Source: Myroides phaeus (lineage in GTDB: Bacteria > Bacteroidota > Bacteroidia > Flavobacteriales > Flavobacteriaceae). From it: 64,000 bases of DNA. The stretch covers positions 1 to 64,000 of the forward strand of contig NZ_FNDQ01000016.1 in NCBI RefSeq assembly GCF_900099675.1, in the 5' to 3' direction. A model generated the notes under the pieces. The model was not told the DNA's origin. It made no database searches and was given only the letters and a program-made list of their open reading frames with translations. Below are positions 7,944 to 16,626 of the stretch, one piece after another. Each line of letters opens with the position of its first letter. Within the stretch, counting starts at the first letter, position 1. Both the position numbers and the translations under genes were made by a program.

Positions 7944-8960
7944 TTATTTATTTTGCCATTCTTTAATCCACGTAACTAATGCGTCAATCCACATCTCGTC
8001 TTCATTTAAACAAGGAATTGTTCTAAACTCTTCTCCTCCGTGTTTGATAAACTCTTCGTGTGCTTCCATTCCGATCTCTTCTAAAGTTTCTAAACAGTCT
8101 GCTACAAAGGCTGGTGTTACAACAGCTAATTTCTTAATCCCCTTTTCTGCTAATCCGTTTACAGTTGCATCTGTAGGTGGTTGTAACCATTTGTCTGCTC
8201 CTAAGCGCGATTGAAATGAGTTTGTGTATTTGTCTGTCGGAATGTTTAATTTTTCAACTACTTGACGTGTTGTTTCTAAACATTGATGTCTATAGCAAAA
8301 GTCGTGCGCTTTTGATGCTGTGACGCAACAAGAACCATCTATTTTACAATGTCCTTTCGTAACGTCTGATTTTCTAATATGTCTTTCTGGTACGCCGTGG
8401 TATGAAAAAACAATGTGATCATAGTCGTATCCTTCTAAATGTGATTGAATAGAATGTGCTAAAGCATCTACATATTCTTTTTTGTTGTAAAAAGCAGGGA
8501 AGCTTGTTACTTTCATTGCAGGGAAGTGTTTTTGTCTAACTTCTTCTGCTAAAACATCAATTGTTTCCGTAGTCGCCATTGCAAATTGTGGGTACAATGG
8601 AATCATTAATACATCATCAACACCTTTAGCGTGTAAAGCGGCTAATCCAGTCTTGATTGATGGTTCGCCATAGCGCATAGCTAATTCAACTGGAATATCA
8701 ACTTTTTGTTGCACTTTTTTGTGTTGACGTTGTGAAATAACAATTAATGGAGAGCCTTCTGGCCACCAGATTTTTTTATAAGCTTCTGCTGATTTTTTAG
8801 GTCTTGTGTTTAAAATGATACCTTTAACTAAAAGAGCTCTTAGGATGTACGGCATATCAATTACCCTTTCATCCATTAAGAATTCTCCTAAATATGGTTT
8901 AACATCTTTTGCAGTGGGCGTTTTTGGCGACCCTAAGTTTACTAATAATATACCTTGCAT
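7944..8960 (-). CDS. hemH: Ferrochelatase
   Basis: Inserts Fe2+ into protoporphyrin IX to make heme, the final step. The 338-aa protein has the catalytic FSYHGVPERH (H188) and ADCLETLEE (E291) motifs. An internal cysteine-rich stretch (C205, C211, C212, C222, C227) suggests a [2Fe-2S] cluster of the kind described for Myxococcus-type ferrochelatases; that is inference from spacing, not proof. Second gene of the operon: 3 nt after the AraC regulator and 2 nt before hemJ. Confidence 0.95.
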   Translation of the reverse strand: MQGILLVNLGSPKTPTAKDVKPYLGEFLMDERVIDMPYILRALLVKGIILNTRPKKSAEAYKKIWWPEGSPLIVISQRQHKKVQQKVDIPVELAMRYGEPSIKTGLAALHAKGVDDVLMIPLYPQFAMATTETIDVLAEEVRQKHFPAMKVTSFPAFYNKKEYVDALAHSIQSHLEGYDYDHIVFSYHGVPERHIRKSDVTKGHCKIDGSCCVTASKAHDFCYRHQCLETTRQVVEKLNIPTDKYTNSFQSRLGADKWLQPPTDATVNGLAEKGIKKLAVVTPAFVADCLETLEEIGMEAHEEFIKHGGEEFRTIPCLNEDEMWIDALVTWIKEWQNK

Positions 8961-8963
8961 TGT

Positions 8964-9836
8964 TTAATTGTTTGAGTTTAGAGACATTAAGTATTTTTTT
9001 GGAGTAGTGCCAAACTTCTTTTTAAAAGCAGCAATAAAATGACTTGCTGAACTATAGCCAATTTTTAATCCTACTTCATTTACATTATAAGAGCCATTGT
9101 CTAATAATTTTCTGGCATATTCCATTTTATAATCAAATAAGAAACTAAATACTGAGTCTCCGTAAATTTGTTTAAAGCCTAATTTTAATTTTTTAATATT
9201 AATTCCCACCATATCTGCTAATTCTTGCAATGTTGGTGGTTCTGCCATTTTACTTATTATAATATCCTTTGCTTTTTTGATTTTCACAACGTCATCTTCG
9301 TCAGATAAGAAAGGACAGTTTTCTAAGTTTTGGTCTTCATTTTGGTTAAAAAGCAAGCTTAATAACTCATATGTTTTTCCTGTGTAGTAAAGTTTTTTGA
9401 TTGAAGGATTCATATAGAAGTTGAACAATTGGTTCAAAACAATCGCCATTGAAGGGGTGATGTCTTCTTCTCCATAATACTTCTTATCTTGATTTTCTGG
9501 AGTCAAAAAGCCTATAAACTCTGCTTCTGTTGAGAAAAGAGAGTGGAATTTTTTAATCGAGATCAATACACTAATAATCCAAGTGTTTGGAGCTATTTCA
9601 AGATGAACTGGTAATTTCTTTTGTGGATTATAAAGAATAAGAGATTTATCTTCATTAAGAGCCAGTGCATAAGCTCCTTGGTTAAATATAAACTTGCCAT
9701 TTCCCTTTAAACCAAAGTAGAATTGGATAACATCTGTGCCCATTTCTCTTTCAAAGCGAATAGATTGTTGGGTGGTGTTTTCAAAACGCAATATTGAAAA
9801 ATGTTCGTCTATAATAATTTCTTCAGTTGGACTCAT
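8964..9836 (-). CDS. AraC-family transcriptional regulator at the heme locus
   Basis: A 290-aa regulator. The N-terminal 180 residues look like a beta-rich sensor domain; the C-terminal 100 hold two helix-turn-helix motifs (LQELADMVGINIKKLKLGF and VNEVGLKIGYSSASHFIAAF) ending FGTTPKKYL, as in AraC proteins. It reads divergently from hemA and leads the hemH-hemJ operon with a 3-nt spacing, so heme, iron or porphyrin control of both operons is likely. The domain pattern resembles PchR-like siderophore regulators. The effector is not visible from sequence. Confidence 0.88.
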   Translation of the reverse strand: MSPTEEIIIDEHFSILRFENTTQQSIRFEREMGTDVIQFYFGLKGNGKFIFNQGAYALALNEDKSLILYNPQKKLPVHLEIAPNTWIISVLISIKKFHSLFSTEAEFIGFLTPENQDKKYYGEEDITPSMAIVLNQLFNFYMNPSIKKLYYTGKTYELLSLLFNQNEDQNLENCPFLSDEDDVVKIKKAKDIIISKMAEPPTLQELADMVGINIKKLKLGFKQIYGDSVFSFLFDYKMEYARKLLDNGSYNVNEVGLKIGYSSASHFIAAFKKKFGTTPKKYLMSLNSNN

Positions 9837-9930
9837 AGCGATATTTTATGGTTAATAGAAAAAACTTATTGTTATACTTTTTATTTAGAAAGACTCTAAT
9901 TAAGCTTTATTGGAGCCCTTGCTATCCCTG

Positions 9931-9938
9931 CAAATGTA
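9931..9938 (-). promoter_or_regulatory. -7 box for the araC-hemH operon
   Basis: TACATTTG on the minus strand, about 95 nt before the regulator ATG. No clear -33 TTTG. The 231-bp divergent region 9837-10067 must hold control sites for both heme operons. Confidence 0.5.
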
Positions 9939-10009
9939 CTGTATTATAACGGAATATGATTCTTTTTTTTTGATATTTCTCTTAGCGATATAAATAGTCC
10001 CTCCAGCGT

Positions 10010-10017
10010 TACTTTTG
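10010..10017 (+). promoter_or_regulatory. -7 box for hemA
   Basis: TACTTTTG 50 nt before the hemA ATG. No TTTG at the usual -33 spacing, which would fit a promoter needing an activator such as the adjacent AraC protein (inference). Confidence 0.55.
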
Positions 10018-10067
10018 TCGATTCATTAATCCTAAATTTGTTTACTTTTTTGAAATAACGATATAGT

Positions 10068-11327
10068 ATGGACAAAATAGATAAGGCTAAATCCGCTACT
10101 TTTTATGCAGTCGGTTTAAGTTATAAGAAAGCAGATGCCGAAATGCGTGGAAAGTTTAGTCTAAGTGATGAAGCCAAAGAGAATCTATTGAATCAAGCCA
10201 AGAATGAAGGAATCGGAAGTTTAATTGTGATTTCTACCTGTAATAGAACTGAGATATTTGGCTTTGCACAACACCCTTTTGAACTGATTAAATTACTTTG
10301 TGATAATAGTAATGGTACTGTGGATGATTTCCGCAATGTTGCTTATGTGTATAAAACACGTGAGGCTATTGAGCATTTGTTCAGAGTGGGTACAGGGTTA
10401 GATAGTCAGATTTTAGGGGACTTTGAAATTATCAGTCAAATTAAGAATGCCTTCTATTTATCGAAAGAAAAAGGGTTAACTACAAACTACTTCGAACGTT
10501 TAGTTAACGCTGTAATTCAAGCAAGTAAACGCATTAAGAATGAGACTGAGTTGAGCTCTGGTGCTACTTCTGTGTCTTTTGCTTCTGTACAGTATATCAT
10601 GGACCACGTTGAAAACATATCGAACAAGAATATCTTGTTGTTTGGAACGGGTAAAATAGGACGCAATACGTGTGAAAATCTTGTAAAACACACAAAGAAC
10701 GATCATATTACTTTAATTAATCGTACAAAAGAAAGAGCTTTAGAGGTTGCTGGTAAGTTTAACTTAATTGTAAAAGATTATGCTGATTTACAATCTGAAA
10801 TTCGCAAAGCAGATGTGTTGATTGTGGCTACAGGGGCACAGAAGCCAACTGTTGATAAAGCGTTATTAAGCTTAAATAAACCTCTTGTTATTTTAGATTT
10901 ATCTATTCCGATGAATGTTTCTGAGGATGTGAGAACCCTGGATAATGTAGAGTTAATACATCTTGATTATTTATCTCAAATGACAGATAAAACAATTGAG
11001 AGAAGAAAAGAATTTATTCCCCAAGCAGAAGAGATTATTGAAGAGATTATGAAGGAGTTTATCGCTTGGACTAAAATGCGCAAATTCGCCCCTACCATTC
11101 ACGCCTTGAAATCTAAATTAGAGGAAATAAAAGATGGTGAGTTAGATTATCAAAGGAAGAAAATTGATAATTTCGACAGTGAGCAAGCTGAAATTATCAG
11201 TATGCGCATTATTCAAAAAATAACGACTCACTTTGCTAACCACCTTCGTCACGAAGAAACAGTGGTTGACCAAAGTATAGAGTGGATAGAAAAAGTTTTC
11301 CAATTAGAATCCAATCATAATGAATAG
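10068..11327 (+). CDS. hemA: Glutamyl-tRNA reductase
   Basis: Reduces glutamyl-tRNA to glutamate-1-semialdehyde, the first committed step of C5-route tetrapyrrole synthesis. The 419-aa protein has the catalytic Cys in STCNRTE (C58), the ILGDFEIISQIKNAF segment, the ELSSGATSVS stretch and the NADPH-binding LLFGTGKIGRNTCENL, then a helical dimerisation tail. It opens the hemACDE operon; its last 8 bases overlap hemC. No hemL (the next enzyme) is seen in the window. Confidence 0.97.
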   Translation: MDKIDKAKSATFYAVGLSYKKADAEMRGKFSLSDEAKENLLNQAKNEGIGSLIVISTCNRTEIFGFAQHPFELIKLLCDNSNGTVDDFRNVAYVYKTREAIEHLFRVGTGLDSQILGDFEIISQIKNAFYLSKEKGLTTNYFERLVNAVIQASKRIKNETELSSGATSVSFASVQYIMDHVENISNKNILLFGTGKIGRNTCENLVKHTKNDHITLINRTKERALEVAGKFNLIVKDYADLQSEIRKADVLIVATGAQKPTVDKALLSLNKPLVILDLSIPMNVSEDVRTLDNVELIHLDYLSQMTDKTIERRKEFIPQAEEIIEEIMKEFIAWTKMRKFAPTIHALKSKLEEIKDGELDYQRKKIDNFDSEQAEIISMRIIQKITTHFANHLRHEETVVDQSIEWIEKVFQLESNHNE

Positions 11328-12249
11328 AGTTATCAAAATCGGTACACGTGATAGTGAACTGGCTTTATGGCAAGCAAAAAAAGTTGAGAGCGAACTTAAG
11401 AAGTTAGGTTATCAAACTCAATTAGTACCTGTTAAGTCTACGGGTGATTTAGTATTAGATAAACCCCTATATGAAATGGGTATCACGGGTATTTTTACAA
11501 AAACCCTTGATGTAGCTATGATAAACAAAGAAGTCGATATTGCAGTGCATTCGATGAAAGATGTGCCTACTATGCTACCAGAAGGTATTGTGCAAGGGGC
11601 TGTTTTAAAACGTGCTAATTCTGTGGATATCTTGTTACATAAAGGTGATGTTGATTTTCTTAATCCAGATAAAGAGGCGGTTGTTGCAACAGGTAGTTTA
11701 AGAAGAAAAGCACAATGGCTTAACCGTTTTCCAAAACATACGATAGTTGATTTACGTGGGAATGTAAATACGCGTATGCAAAAATTAGAAGACAACGATT
11801 GGAATGGAGCAATCTTCGCTTCAGCGGGATTAGATCGTATTAAAAAGAAACCTAAAAATTATATCAACTTAGATTGGATGATTCCAGCTCCAGCACAAGG
11901 CGCAATGGTTGTTGTTGTAAACAGTGACGATAGTTTTGCAATGGATGCAGTTTCTATGTTAAACAACTATGAAACGGAAATGGCTACACATATCGAACGT
12001 CAGTTTTTACGCACGTTAGAAGGTGGGTGTACTGCTCCAATTGGTGCATTAGCTACTTATAATGACCACGATGATACAATCAACTTTAAAGGGGTGTTGT
12101 TCTCTTTAGATGGAAAAGAAAAGTTTGAAGTTAATAAAGTTGCCCCAATTGAAGAATGGAAAAAGCTTGGTTTTTTTGCAGCTAAAGAAATTCTTGAAAA
12201 CGGTGGAAGTATGTTAATGGAGAAGTTGCGCGAGCAATTAAAAAAATAA
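11320..12249 (+). CDS. hemC: Porphobilinogen deaminase (hydroxymethylbilane synthase)
   Basis: Joins four porphobilinogens into hydroxymethylbilane. The 309-aa protein shows the catalytic D81 in HSMKDVP, the basic substrate cleft (TGSLRRKAQ, DLRGNVNTR) and the dipyrromethane-cofactor cysteine C237 in EGGCTAP. It starts inside the end of hemA (ATGAATAG, 8-bp overlap), so the two are translationally coupled, and ends one base before hemD. Confidence 0.97.
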   Translation: MNRVIKIGTRDSELALWQAKKVESELKKLGYQTQLVPVKSTGDLVLDKPLYEMGITGIFTKTLDVAMINKEVDIAVHSMKDVPTMLPEGIVQGAVLKRANSVDILLHKGDVDFLNPDKEAVVATGSLRRKAQWLNRFPKHTIVDLRGNVNTRMQKLEDNDWNGAIFASAGLDRIKKKPKNYINLDWMIPAPAQGAMVVVVNSDDSFAMDAVSMLNNYETEMATHIERQFLRTLEGGCTAPIGALATYNDHDDTINFKGVLFSLDGKEKFEVNKVAPIEEWKKLGFFAAKEILENGGSMLMEKLREQLKK

Positions 12250-12250
12250 T

Positions 12251-12916
12251 ATGTCTGTAATTCCTACAATTTTATCTACACGTAAAGTAAAATCAAAAGA
12301 TTTACAAGGGTGGAACGATGCTGCTTGTACACTTTTACAAGCCGACTTTATAACAACAGAGGCAATACCCTTTGATTTAACAAAGGTGAACGAATATTTG
12401 TTGTTTACCAGTCAAAATGCTGTTCGCAGTGTTTTGCAAATTGATGAGTTGGCAGTGTTGCAATCAAAACCGACACTATGTGTAGGGATTAAGACCAAAG
12501 AATTATTAGAACAAAACGGGTGGAAAGTAAAAGCTTGGGCACATTATGCAAAAGATTTAGCTCCTATTTTAATAAAGGACTTTAAACAATATACGATCAC
12601 TTTCTTTAGTGGAAGTATGCGAAGAGATGTTTTACCAGATGCATTTCGAGCGAATAATATTCACTTTAACGAGTTTAAGGTTTATCAAACAGTATTGAGT
12701 CCCCATAAAATATCTGATAAGGTTGATGGACTGTGTTTTTACAGCCCATCGGCAATTCAGAGTTACCTCCAGTTAAATACAATTACCGATGAGGTGTGTT
12801 TTTGTATTGGAGATACAACAGCAGAAGCATTAAAAGAAGTAACACAAAATATTGTATTGGCAGAACAACCAACAGTTGAATCAACATTACAAGCTTGTGT
12901 CAAATATTATCAATAA
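12251..12916 (+). CDS. hemD: Uroporphyrinogen-III synthase
   Basis: Cyclises hydroxymethylbilane with inversion of ring D. A 221-aa protein of normal length; HemD is poorly conserved, but the LLFTSQNAVRSV segment (a Ser/Asn pair in the first lobe), FFSGSMRRD and LCFYSPSAIQSY in the second lobe fit the fold, and the position between hemC and hemE is decisive. It starts 1 nt after the hemC stop. Confidence 0.92.
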   Translation: MSVIPTILSTRKVKSKDLQGWNDAACTLLQADFITTEAIPFDLTKVNEYLLFTSQNAVRSVLQIDELAVLQSKPTLCVGIKTKELLEQNGWKVKAWAHYAKDLAPILIKDFKQYTITFFSGSMRRDVLPDAFRANNIHFNEFKVYQTVLSPHKISDKVDGLCFYSPSAIQSYLQLNTITDEVCFCIGDTTAEALKEVTQNIVLAEQPTVESTLQACVKYYQ

Positions 12917-12953
12917 AGTCAGCTAAAAATTGACGTATTAAAATCTATAGGAA

Positions 12954-13982
12954 ATGATTAAAAATGATTTATTCTTAAGAGCCTTAAAAGGAGAAACAGT
13001 AGAAAGACCACCTGTGTGGATGATGCGCCAAGCAGGTAGATATTTACCAGAGTTTCGTGCCTTACGAGATAAATATGATTTTTTTACACGTTGTAGAATG
13101 CCTGAGATCGCGGCTGAAATTACAGTGCAACCAATTCGTATTGTAAAACCAGATGCTGCAATTTTATTCTCAGATATTTTAGTAGTACCACAGGCGATGA
13201 ATATTGATGTAGAAATGAAACCAGGTGTTGGACCTTGGGTGCCTAACCCTATTCGTTCTGCAAAAGATGTTGAGCAAGTGATTGTTCCTAATATTGAAGA
13301 GACATTAGGATATGTAATGGATGCTATTAAAGTTACAAAGGAAATGTTGAATGATGAGGTGCCATTGATTGGATTTGCTGGTTCTCCTTGGACTATCTTT
13401 TGTTATGCAGTAGAAGGAAAAGGTTCTAAGAGCTTTGATTTAGCAAAAGGATTCTGTTTTTCTGATCCTGTTGCAGCACATACATTGTTACAAAAAATTA
13501 CTGATACTACTATTTTATACTTAAAAGAAAAAGTAAAAGCAGGGGTTAATGCTGTTCAGATTTTTGACTCTTGGGGTGGAATGTTATCTCCGGTTGACTA
13601 TCAAGAATTCTCTTGGAGATACATTAATCAAATTGTAGAGGCGTTATCAGAGATTACTCCTGTTATCGTTTTTGGTAAAGGATGTTGGTTTGCGCTTCCT
13701 GAAATGGCAAAATCTAAAGCATCTGCATTAGGAGTTGATTGGACTTGTAGCCCACAAAATGCTCGTTTGTTTACAGGTGGAGATATTACTTTACAAGGAA
13801 ACTTTGACCCAAGCCGCTTAATGTCGCCAATTCCTACTATCAAAAAGATGGTACACGAAATGATTGATGCATTCGGAAAAGATAAATATATCGTGAATTT
13901 AGGACACGGTATCTTACCTCATATCCCTGTTGACCACGCAAAAGCTTTTATCGAAGCTGTGAAAGAATACGAACAGAAATAA
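12954..13982 (+). CDS. hemE: Uroporphyrinogen decarboxylase
   Basis: Converts uroporphyrinogen III to coproporphyrinogen III. The 342-aa protein carries the signature [18 protein letters not shown] near residue 20, [11 protein letters not shown] with the catalytic Asp, [16 protein letters not shown], and [13 protein letters not shown] near the end. Last gene of the hemACDE unit, 37 nt after hemD and followed by a terminator. Confidence 0.97.
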   Translation: MIKNDLFLRALKGETVERPPVWMMRQAGRYLPEFRALRDKYDFFTRCRMPEIAAEITVQPIRIVKPDAAILFSDILVVPQAMNIDVEMKPGVGPWVPNPIRSAKDVEQVIVPNIEETLGYVMDAIKVTKEMLNDEVPLIGFAGSPWTIFCYAVEGKGSKSFDLAKGFCFSDPVAAHTLLQKITDTTILYLKEKVKAGVNAVQIFDSWGGMLSPVDYQEFSWRYINQIVEALSEITPVIVFGKGCWFALPEMAKSKASALGVDWTCSPQNARLFTGGDITLQGNFDPSRLMSPIPTIKKMVHEMIDAFGKDKYIVNLGHGILPHIPVDHAKAFIEAVKEYEQK

Positions 13983-13991
13983 TAAATATAA

Positions 13992-14035
13992 ACAGAAAGG
14001 TTTACGAGTTAATTGTAAACTTTTCTGTCTTTTTA
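13992..14035 (+). terminator. Terminator of hemACDE
   Basis: A 14-bp stem (ACAGAAAGGTTTAC against GTAAACTTTTCTGT, one G-U pair) with a 9-nt loop, then TTTTT. It starts 9 nt after the hemE stop. Confidence 0.75.
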
Positions 14036-14048
14036 TACCATATCGTTT

Positions 14049-14408
14049 ATGCTAAATAAAGGAATAAAAAGTGAAGAAGATAGACGTATTGAGTCTATCG
14101 TTATGAAATTGTCGTCTATTGGTTTTGTACCTGATGACAAAAAAGTTATGGAAGACTTAGATGAGGAGTTGAAAAAAGTAGGGTTGAGTTATGAACATAT
14201 GTTGACAATGACAGATAAGGAATTAGCACAACATCTCCATCGACTTAATTTTGCTTGGGATAAAATGGAGCAATTTGCAGATATTTTAGTTCAATGGGCT
14301 AAAAAAGAGGTTGCTTTAAAGCCAAAAGCAAAGGCTGTCTATCAATATATTCAGGATGAAAGCAAAATGTTTTCATTTGATATAATGAGCAAGATTAGTC
14401 AATTATAA
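14049..14408 (+). CDS. Hypothetical protein, 119 aa, within the heme cluster
   Basis: I do not recognise this protein. It is soluble, charged and predicted mostly helical (for example VMEDLDEELKKVGLS and AQHLHRLNFAWDKMEQFADI), with no signal peptide, membrane segment or cysteine. The reading frame is clean and lies between the hemE terminator and hemF with its own downstream terminator. A function in heme synthesis is only suggested by position. A tyrosine, two histidines and several methionines could contact a ligand, but no motif supports that. Confidence 0.7.
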   Translation: MLNKGIKSEEDRRIESIVMKLSSIGFVPDDKKVMEDLDEELKKVGLSYEHMLTMTDKELAQHLHRLNFAWDKMEQFADILVQWAKKEVALKPKAKAVYQYIQDESKMFSFDIMSKISQL

Positions 14409-14488
14409 AACAAGGTGATTGTTATGGCTATGGCGTACTATATCTGTTGTGATATAATTTTAATAGCTAACAAGAAATAGTGAGGGTA

Positions 14489-14523
14489 AACTTATAAACA
14501 ATAGTGTTCATAAGTTCTTTTTT
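14489..14523 (+). terminator. Probable terminator of the 119-aa gene
   Basis: A 7-bp stem (AACTTAT/ATAAGTT) with a 14-nt loop, then CTTTTTTT, about 80 nt after the stop. It separates this gene from hemF. Confidence 0.55.
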
Positions 14524-14555
14524 GTAGTAAAAAGCCTTCGGAAAGAATAGGTAGT

Positions 14556-15461
14556 ATGAAAGAAAAATTTTATCAGTATATACAACAACTACAAGACCAA
14601 ATTACAAAAGGGTTAGAGGATGTTGATGGAAAAGCTAAGTTTCAAGAAGATTTGTGGACTCGCCCTGAAGGGGGAGGTGGAAGAACGCGTGTCATTGAAA
14701 ACGGGAATGTATTTGAAAAAGGGGGAGTAAACATCTCTGCTGTTCACGGCGTTTTACCTGTTTCAATGCAAAAGTATTTTAATGTAGGAGATGTTGATTT
14801 CTTCGCTTGTGGATTGAGTTTAGTTATTCATCCTACAAGTCCAATGGTGCCAACTGTTCACGCTAATTGGCGTTATTTTGAAATGTACGATAAACAAGGA
14901 AATGTGGTACGTTCTTGGTTTGGAGGAGGACAAGATCTTACGCCTTATTACTTATTTGATGAGGATGCGATTCATTTTCATTCTGTGTGTAAAACGGCTT
15001 GTGATAAACACAATGAAGCGTTTTATCCTCAGTATAAAAAACAATGTGATGAGTACTTTTGGAATGCACACCGCAATGAAGCAAGAGGTGTTGGGGGATT
15101 GTTTTTTGACCGTTTAGAAGAAACAACGGAAATGACTTCACAACAATGGTACGATTTTGTTACGGAGGTAGGGAATAGCTTCTTAGAGGCTTATGTGCCA
15201 ATTGTTGAAAAACGCAAAGATTTGCCGTATACTGATGAACAAAGAAATTGGCAGGAGATTAGAAGAGGTCGTTATGTTGAGTTTAATTTAGTACACGATA
15301 AAGGAACTTTATTTGGACTGAAAACGAACGGTCGTATAGAGTCTATTTTAATGAGTTTACCTCCACACGTGCAGTGGGTGTACGATCATCACCCTGAAGA
15401 GGGAAGTGAGGAGGCACGACTATTAGAGATACTTGGTAATCCAAGAGAATGGGCAATTTAG
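14556..15461 (+). CDS. hemF: Oxygen-dependent coproporphyrinogen III oxidase
   Basis: Oxidatively decarboxylates coproporphyrinogen III to protoporphyrinogen IX using O2. The 301-aa protein has NISAVHGVLP, VHANWRYFE, WFGGGQDLTPYY and RRGRYVEFNLVHDKGT, all family hallmarks. With HemJ and HemH it completes the protoporphyrin route. An oxygen-dependent enzyme fits an aerobic lifestyle; no hemN/hemZ alternative is in the window. Confidence 0.97.
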   Translation: MKEKFYQYIQQLQDQITKGLEDVDGKAKFQEDLWTRPEGGGGRTRVIENGNVFEKGGVNISAVHGVLPVSMQKYFNVGDVDFFACGLSLVIHPTSPMVPTVHANWRYFEMYDKQGNVVRSWFGGGQDLTPYYLFDEDAIHFHSVCKTACDKHNEAFYPQYKKQCDEYFWNAHRNEARGVGGLFFDRLEETTEMTSQQWYDFVTEVGNSFLEAYVPIVEKRKDLPYTDEQRNWQEIRRGRYVEFNLVHDKGTLFGLKTNGRIESILMSLPPHVQWVYDHHPEEGSEEARLLEILGNPREWAI

Positions 15462-15499
15462 TTTTCTGTTAACTATAAACAATATTAAAAACACATCGT

Positions 15500-15560
15500 A
15501 GTTTCCAGTTAGTGGTTTGCGGTTTCAATACTGTAAACAGTCAACCGTTAACTGTAAACT
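15500..15560. repeat. Imperfect inverted repeat between hemF and hemB
   Basis: The arm AGTTTCCAGTTAGTGGTTT (from 15500) is matched by the complement of 15535-15560 at 20 of 26 positions, with a 9-nt loop. Short AACTGTAAACT-like words recur in it. It may be a dispersed intergenic repeat or an RNA hairpin controlling hemB. Confidence 0.55.
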
Positions 15561-15587
15561 ATCGACATTAATCAAAATATAAAGATT

Positions 15588-16580
15588 ATGTTTCCATTAC
15601 AAAGAGGTAGAAGATTAAGAACAAATGAGTCTATTCGTAGTTTAGTAAGAGAAACTATTGTGACTCCACAAGATTTTATGTTTCCAATGTTTATCGCAGA
15701 AGGAACAAATGTACAAGAAGCTATTCCGTCAATGCCAGGAATGTTCAGACGCTCTGTTGACTTAACGGTTAAAGAGGTAAAAGAACTTTATGCATTGGGT
15801 ATTCGCGCTGTAAACATTTACGTAAAAGTAAGTGAGCATTTAAAAGACAATGCAGGAACAGAAGCGTGGAATCCAAACGGATTAATGCAAACGGCTATTA
15901 AGGCAATTAAAGACGCTTGTCCAGAGATGATTGTTATGCCTGACGTGGCATTAGATCCATATTCAATTTATGGGCACGATGGTATTATTGAAAACGGAGT
16001 AGTTGTCAATGACCCAACAGTAGATGCATTGATGAAAATGAGTGTTTCTCACGCTGAAGCAGGAGCAGATTTCGTAGCACCAAGTGATATGATGGATGGT
16101 CGTATTTTGCGTATGAGACAAGCGTTAGATCAAAGCGGATTTACAAACGTGGGAATTATGAGCTATTCTGCAAAATATGCGTCTGCTTTTTACGGACCTT
16201 TCCGCGATGCTTTGGATAGTGCACCTGTTGATAATATGGAGATTCCAAAAGATAAGAAAACGTATCAAATGGACTATGCAAATAGAATTGAGGCAGTAAA
16301 AGAAGCGTTGTATGATGTGGAAGAAGGAGCAGATATTTTAATGGTAAAACCAGGGATGGCTTATTTAGACATCGTACGTGAGGTTAAAAATGCTGTGAAT
16401 GTGCCAATTTCAGTTTACCAAGTTTCTGGTGAATATGCAATGGTTAAGGCTGCATCAGAAAGAGGATGGTTAGACCACGATCAAATTATGATGGAGCAAT
16501 TAACTTGTATTAAACGTGCTGGGGCAAGTATTATCTCAACATACTTTGCTAAAGAAGCGGCAATTTTATTGAATAAATAA
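15588..16580 (+). CDS. hemB: Delta-aminolevulinic acid dehydratase (porphobilinogen synthase)
   Basis: Condenses two aminolevulinates into porphobilinogen. The 330-aa protein has the two active-site lysines, K196 in SYSAKYASAFYGPFRDA and K254 in LMVKPGMAYLD. The zinc-cysteine triad of the E. coli type (C120, C122, C130) is replaced by A121, D123 and D131 in DVALDPYSIYGHDG, the signature of enzymes that lack catalytic zinc and use Mg2+. Preceded by a hairpin repeat and followed by a strong terminator. Confidence 0.97.
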   Translation: MFPLQRGRRLRTNESIRSLVRETIVTPQDFMFPMFIAEGTNVQEAIPSMPGMFRRSVDLTVKEVKELYALGIRAVNIYVKVSEHLKDNAGTEAWNPNGLMQTAIKAIKDACPEMIVMPDVALDPYSIYGHDGIIENGVVVNDPTVDALMKMSVSHAEAGADFVAPSDMMDGRILRMRQALDQSGFTNVGIMSYSAKYASAFYGPFRDALDSAPVDNMEIPKDKKTYQMDYANRIEAVKEALYDVEEGADILMVKPGMAYLDIVREVKNAVNVPISVYQVSGEYAMVKAASERGWLDHDQIMMEQLTCIKRAGASIISTYFAKEAAILLNK

Positions 16581-16601
16581 TTTTTCAATTGTTATAATGA
16601 G

Positions 16602-16626
16602 AAGGGTGTCCTACTGCGACACCCTT
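16602..16626 (+). terminator. Terminator of hemB
   Basis: A 9-bp perfect stem (AAGGGTGTC/GACACCCTT) with a 7-nt loop and a T8 tract. Confidence 0.9.
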
